From Mycolicibacterium fluoranthenivorans (lineage in GTDB: Bacteria; Actinomycetota; Actinomycetes; Mycobacteriales; Mycobacteriaceae), in contig NZ_JAANOW010000001.1 in assembly GCF_011758805.1 (NCBI RefSeq), positions 1,612,001 to 1,676,000 on the forward strand: a DNA stretch of 64,000 nt, written 5' to 3'. The first letter of the stretch is position 1. The number at the start of each line of letters is the position of its first letter. This document shows, in pieces, positions 60,180 to 64,000 of the stretch. The notes under the pieces were generated by a model. That model searched no databases and had not been told where the DNA came from. It worked only from the letters and a program-made list of their open reading frames with translations. Both the position numbers and the translations under genes were made by a program.

Positions 60180-61320
60180 CGGACCGCTGGCCGGGGTGCG
60201 GGTCATCGACCTCACCGCCATGGTGATGGGGCCGTACTGCACCCAGATCATGGCCGACATGGGCGCCGACGTGATCAAAGTGGAACCGCCGCAAGGAGAT
60301 AACACCAGGTACATCTCGGTGGGGCCGTCCCCGGGGATGAGCGGGGTGTTCGTCAACGTCAACCGCGGTAAACGGGCGATCGTGCTGGACCTGCAGACCG
60401 ACGACGGCAGAGCGGCGCTCCGCGGACTGATCGGGACTGCCGATGTCTTCATCCACTCGATGCGGGCCAAGGCGATCACCACACTGGGATTCGGTTACGC
60501 CGATGTCGTCGAGCTCAACCCGTCGATCGTCTACACCAACTGCTACGGCTACGGCCGGCGCGGCCCGGATGCGGACCGGCCCGCCTACGATGACACGATC
60601 CAGGCCGAGTGCGGATTGCCTGCGGTGCAACAACAGTTGACCGGGGAAGCCGGCTACGTCGGGACCATCATGGCCGACAAGGTGGCCGGCCTGACGGCGC
60701 TCTACGCCACCACGATGGCGCTGTTCCATCGGGAACGCACCGGTGAGGGCCAGGAGGTGGAGGTCAGCATGTTCGAGACGATGGCCTCCTTCATGCTCGT
60801 CGAACACGCCAACGGCGCGATGTTCTCACCTCCGCTCGGGCCGGCCGTGTACCCGCGGGCCGTGGCGCCCAACCGGCGGCCGTATGAGACCAAAGACGGT
60901 CAGATCGCCGCGCTGATCTACAACGACAAGCACTGGCGTGGATTCGTCGAGCGTGTCCAACCCGATTGGAACACAGGTGAGTTCGATACGCTGGAGCAGC
61001 GGGCACGCCAGATCGACACCGTGTACGGGTTGGTGGCGCAGACGCTGAAGGAACGCACCACCGCGGAGTGGCTCGGGCTGTTCCGGGAACTGGAGATCCC
61101 GGCCGCACCGATCAACACCCTCGACGCGTTGTTCGACGACCCGCACCTCAACGCGGTCGGTCTGTTCGAGACGGTCGATACCCCGCACGGGCCGGTGCGT
61201 TTTCCCGGCGTGCCCACCTGGTTCTCCCGGACGCCCGGACGCGTTCGGGGACCGGCGCCCGAACTCGGTGCCGACACCGAGACGGTACTGGCCGAACTCC
61301 AGGCGCTGCCTCGGCACTAG
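60172..61320 (+). CDS. Class III (CaiB/BaiF) CoA transferase
   Basis: 382 residues from the ATG at 60172. N-terminal LAGVRVIDLTAMVMGPYCTQ and MADMGADVIKVEPPQGDNTR are typical; the catalytic aspartate that forms the acyl anhydride should be near DKVAGLTALYATTMALFHRE. It moves CoA between carboxylic acids, activating pathway acids without ATP. Last gene of the rightward arm; the stop is followed by a 221-bp spacer that carries a LexA box. Confidence 0.9.
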   Translation: MADGPLAGVRVIDLTAMVMGPYCTQIMADMGADVIKVEPPQGDNTRYISVGPSPGMSGVFVNVNRGKRAIVLDLQTDDGRAALRGLIGTADVFIHSMRAKAITTLGFGYADVVELNPSIVYTNCYGYGRRGPDADRPAYDDTIQAECGLPAVQQQLTGEAGYVGTIMADKVAGLTALYATTMALFHRERTGEGQEVEVSMFETMASFMLVEHANGAMFSPPLGPAVYPRAVAPNRRPYETKDGQIAALIYNDKHWRGFVERVQPDWNTGEFDTLEQRARQIDTVYGLVAQTLKERTTAEWLGLFRELEIPAAPINTLDALFDDPHLNAVGLFETVDTPHGPVRFPGVPTWFSRTPGRVRGPAPELGADTETVLAELQALPRH

Positions 61321-61372
61321 GAACGTGTCCGCCGGAGATATTGCTTGCGCGGGATCCGCGCGGGGCGTATCG

Positions 61373-61388
61373 TCGAACATACGTTCGA
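61373..61388. promoter_or_regulatory. LexA (SOS) box upstream of the 13E12-family gene
   Basis: TCGAACATACGTTCGA is a perfect match to the mycobacterial LexA consensus TCGAAC-N4-GTTCGA. It lies 153 bp before the DUF222/HNH start. 13E12-family genes in M. tuberculosis are reported to be SOS-regulated, so damage-induced expression is likely. Confidence 0.85.
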
Positions 61389-61541
61389 GTGAATTGTGGC
61401 TCCCGATACCCGGTGAGCTTTGCCTGCGACTGTGTCGCTGAGAGGTTCGCTGGTCCCCGTGGGACTGTCCGAGCCACGTTGCCTTGTCGAGCCTGAATCG
61501 TCTGCCCGCGTGCACCTTTGCGAAAGGTTGGGGTATCTGGC

Positions 61542-62876
61542 ATGGACGCCACCCATCTCGACACCTTCGTCGATGCGCTCATCGATGACCTCACTGCGGC
61601 GCCTCCGCCCGAGGAGGGTGCCGAACGCACGCTGTTCGATCTGCTCGACCATCCCCGGCGGGTGGTCGACGAACAGCCGGTGCTCGCCGTGCTGGCGGTC
61701 GCGGTCACCGCCCGGAACCTGTTCGACCATGTGATCGCGCAGGCGGCCGCGGCCGCTGAGCGTCTCGGGATCCCAGCACGCCGACACCTGCGCTCGGGAG
61801 CCGATCTGCTCATCAGCCTGGGGGTGGCCCCCGGCGCCGCGCGCAGGGCTGTGCGGGTGGGGCGGGCAGCACACACTCTGCCGGCCCTCACCCGGGCGCA
61901 GCGTCTGGGTGGGCTCGGCATCGAGTTCGCCGACGCGGTCGGTAGGGGAGTCGCACACATCAGTGACAGGGTCGCGTTGTCCGATGAGGACAGGGCGACG
62001 GTCGCCACATTGCTGATGATCCAGACCACGCCCGCGGACGTGAGTAAGAAAGCCCGCGAGATCGCCATCGACAAAGCCTCGAAACAACCGCACGACGAGG
62101 CGGCGGTGCCGATCGCGGAGAACAGTGACCTCAACGAGATGACGCTGGTGCAAAACGATGATGGACGGGTCAGTGCCACCCTCGATCTCGATGTGCTGAC
62201 CGGCGAGGAGCTGTTCGCAGCGTTGGACCCGTGGTGTCGGCCCGTGCCGCTACCGGATGGATCACCGGACCCGCGGTCGACCGGCAGGCGTCGCGCGGAC
62301 GCATTCGGTCAGCTGGTGCGGGGCTTCCTGTCGAACTCACAGCGTCCGACCTCCGGTGGGGTGCTCCCGCACGTCACCCTGCTCCGGCCGGCCGGGGCAG
62401 GGCGAGCGGGGGTGCCCGATGACGGGTGCGTGGACACCCTCGGTTTCACCGGGCCGGTCAGTGCCACCACCGCCGATCTGATCTCCTGTGACAGCTCTCT
62501 CGGATCGGTGATCGTGGACGACGTCGGCGCCCCGCTGGACGTGGGGCGCAGCGAGCGGCTGTTCCCGCCCAGGATTCGTAAAGCGCTGGCAGCGCGCGAC
62601 CGTGGCTGCGCGTTCCCCGGGTGCGGGAGGCCGGTGTCGTGGTGCGACGCCCACCACATCGAGCCGTGGGGCGCTGGAGGCGTCACCTGCCTCGACAACG
62701 GCGTGCTGTTCTGCCGATGCCACCACACCTTGATCCACCACAGCAACTGGCAGGTCTACCTGGGCCCTGACCGCCACCCCTGGTTCATCCCACCCCGTGA
62801 TCCGGCCGGTCCCGAACCTCCGCATATGCGATCGCACGCACGACGGACCATGACCGACCTGCCCGCCGCCGCCTAA
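61542..62876 (+). CDS. DUF222/HNH endonuclease-domain protein (13E12 family)
   Basis: 444 residues from the ATG at 61542. An N-terminal DUF222 region (about 10-300) is followed by the HNH nuclease motif: CAFPGCGRPVSWCDAHHIEP, WGAGGVTCLDNGVLFCR and CHHTLIHH. Cysteine pairs likely bind a structural metal. This family is multicopy in mycobacteria (REP13E12 repeats) and is tied to mobile or repeat loci. The upstream LexA box implies DNA-damage induction. Endonuclease activity is predicted, not shown. Confidence 0.88.
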   Translation: MDATHLDTFVDALIDDLTAAPPPEEGAERTLFDLLDHPRRVVDEQPVLAVLAVAVTARNLFDHVIAQAAAAAERLGIPARRHLRSGADLLISLGVAPGAARRAVRVGRAAHTLPALTRAQRLGGLGIEFADAVGRGVAHISDRVALSDEDRATVATLLMIQTTPADVSKKAREIAIDKASKQPHDEAAVPIAENSDLNEMTLVQNDDGRVSATLDLDVLTGEELFAALDPWCRPVPLPDGSPDPRSTGRRRADAFGQLVRGFLSNSQRPTSGGVLPHVTLLRPAGAGRAGVPDDGCVDTLGFTGPVSATTADLISCDSSLGSVIVDDVGAPLDVGRSERLFPPRIRKALAARDRGCAFPGCGRPVSWCDAHHIEPWGAGGVTCLDNGVLFCRCHHTLIHHSNWQVYLGPDRHPWFIPPRDPAGPEPPHMRSHARRTMTDLPAAA

Positions 62877-62986
62877 CCGAGTGGGGCGCACCTTGACAAC
62901 TACACAGGGAATCGCACGAGCGGCGGGAACCGGCGGAGATGACGCCGTCGGACCCGCCACGACGATGCACCGGCGTGCACGTCCGG

Positions 62987-63013
62987 CTAGAAGGTCTAGA
63001 AGGTCTAGAAGGT
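62987..63013. repeat. Three tandem CTAGAAGGT units over the htpG stop codon
   Basis: CTAGAAGGT at 62987, 62996 and 63005. The third unit contains the TAG stop of the reverse-strand htpG, so slippage would copy stop-containing units at the gene end. Confidence 0.8.
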
Positions 63014-64000
63014 CTTGGCCAACCGGTCGGCGAGAATGGCAGCGAACCGCGCCGGATCGTCGAGGGAGCCCCCCTCGGCGAGAAGGGCTGTGCCATAGAG
63101 CAACTCGGCCGTGTCGCTGAGCCCGTCCTGTGACGACGCCAACGCGTCCCGCAGACCTGTGACGAGGGCGTGCTCGGGGTTGATCTCCAGAATGCGCTTG
63201 CCGACGGGCACCTCCTGACCGGAGGCGCGGTACATGCGCGCCAACTGCGGGGTGATACCGAAGGTGTCGGTGATCAGGCAGGCCGGCGACGAGGTCAGCC
63301 GAGTGGACAGCCGCACCTCCTTGACATGGTCGTCGAGCGTCTTCTGCAGCCAGGTCAGCAGATCGGCGAACTCGGTGCGGTCGGCGTCGGCCGTGTCGTC
63401 TCCGGAGCCGAGGTCGACTTCACCCTTGGCCACCGACTGCAGCGCCTTGCCCTGGAATTCCGGCACCGACTCCACCCACACCTCGTCGACGGGGTCGGTG
63501 AGCAACAGCACTTCGTAGCCTTTGGCCTTGAACGCCTCCAGGTGCGGCGAACTCTCCAGCAACCGGCGCGATTCGCCCGTCGCATAGAAGATCTGCTCCT
63601 GGCCGTCCCGCATCCGGCTCACGTAGTCGGCCAGCGTCGTCGGGGTGTCCGGACTGAAGGTTGACGCGAACGACGACAGTCCCAGCACGGTCTCGCGGTT
63701 GTCGGGGTCGGAGAGCAGGCCCTCCTTGAACGCGCGCCCGAACTGCGTCCAGAAGGTCGCGTAGTCGTCGGGTCGGTTGGCCTGAAGGTCCTTGATCGCC
63801 GACAGCACCTTCTTGGTGAGGCTGCGCCGGATCACCTTGATCTGGCGGTCCTGCTGCAGGATCTCGCGAGACACGTTGAGCGACAAGTCCTGCGCGTCGA
63901 CGACACCCTTGATGAACCGCAGATACTCGGGCATCAGCTCATCGCAATCACCCATGATGAAGACGCGCTTGACGTACAACTGCACGCCGGTGTGCCCGTC
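63005..64000 (-). CDS. htpG: HSP90-family chaperone HtpG, C-terminal part
   Basis: The reverse-strand frame runs from the stop at 63005 beyond the window edge; about 332 residues of the middle and C-terminal domains are visible. Recognisable blocks are VKRVFIMGDCDELMPEYLRF, SLNVSREILQQDRQIKVIRR and LTDPVDEVWVESVPEF. The ATPase domain is outside the window. HtpG helps fold client proteins in the cytosol. Tandem 9-bp repeats overlap its stop codon. Confidence 0.95.
   Translation of the reverse strand, partial: DGHTGVQLYVKRVFIMGDCDELMPEYLRFIKGVVDAQDLSLNVSREILQQDRQIKVIRRSLTKKVLSAIKDLQANRPDDYATFWTQFGRAFKEGLLSDPDNRETVLGLSSFASTFSPDTPTTLADYVSRMRDGQEQIFYATGESRRLLESSPHLEAFKAKGYEVLLLTDPVDEVWVESVPEFQGKALQSVAKGEVDLGSGDDTADADRTEFADLLTWLQKTLDDHVKEVRLSTRLTSSPACLITDTFGITPQLARMYRASGQEVPVGKRILEINPEHALVTGLRDALASSQDGLSDTAELLYGTALLAEGGSLDDPARFAAILADRLAKTF

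Overview
The window is high-GC actinobacterial DNA. Gene content and order match a Mycobacterium/Mycolicibacterium chromosome: sdhCDAB with cdd-deoA-add, upp-pmmB-deoD-amiB1-amiA1, lpdA-glpD2 and lhr-nei follow the Rv3329-Rv3295 region of M. tuberculosis, with several extra blocks inserted. GTG starts, 4-bp ATGA/GTGA overlaps and -10 boxes 6-8 nt before the start codon (leaderless transcription) are common, as is usual for mycobacteria. There is no rRNA, tRNA or CRISPR array, and no gene-free stretch exceeds 300 bp; the largest gaps are 14084-14312 and 61321-61541.

Region 1 (1-10.6 kb) is amine and amino-acid use. It holds a class III aminotransferase (cut by the window edge) coupled to an Lrp regulator, a gamma-aminobutyraldehyde dehydrogenase, a succinate-semialdehyde dehydrogenase and an APC permease, which together read as a putrescine/GABA to succinate route. 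Next come a SigJ-like ECF41 sigma factor and its carboxymuconolactone-decarboxylase partner, which carries a near-textbook ECF41 promoter. A PuuR-like XRE-cupin regulator then sits divergent to a zinc alcohol dehydrogenase and a second APC permease.

Region 2 (10.6-29.2 kb) is housekeeping: succinate dehydrogenase (Sdh2 type), pyrimidine and purine salvage (cdd, deoA, add, upp, deoD), phosphomannomutase, two M20 amidohydrolases, a ModA-like lipoprotein, a probable type VII secretion-linked NlpC/P60 hydrolase with a small partner, and a MarR regulator divergent to an AbrB-family membrane protein with two matching palindromes between them.

Region 3 (29.2-46.4 kb) starts with a DUF559-type nuclease-like gene enclosed by 60-bp inverted repeats, apparently inserted between amiA1 and the Rv3304 homologue. 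It continues with lpdA (preceded by four ~36-bp repeats), glpD2, a pseudouridine synthase, an FkbM methyltransferase, an SDR, a TetR-controlled ferredoxin-reductase/DesA3 desaturase pair, nei, a DUF2834 gene, lhr and its upstream TetR.

Region 4 (46.8-61.3 kb) is an accessory catabolic island built as a divergon. Leftward genes are an SMP-30/NHL propeller, a GntR-UTRA regulator, two acyl-CoA ligases and two SDRs. Rightward genes are an SDR, a Rieske oxygenase, a luciferase-like monooxygenase, a Baeyer-Villiger monooxygenase, an SDR and a class III CoA transferase. A perfect 12-bp palindrome and a degenerate second copy lie in the shared promoter region, so GntR control of both arms is likely. 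The enzymes suggest hydroxylation, ketone formation, Baeyer-Villiger ring opening or ester formation, then CoA activation of an alicyclic or terpenoid-like substrate; the substrate cannot be read from the sequence. The window ends with a LexA-box-preceded DUF222/HNH (13E12 family) gene and the 3' part of htpG.
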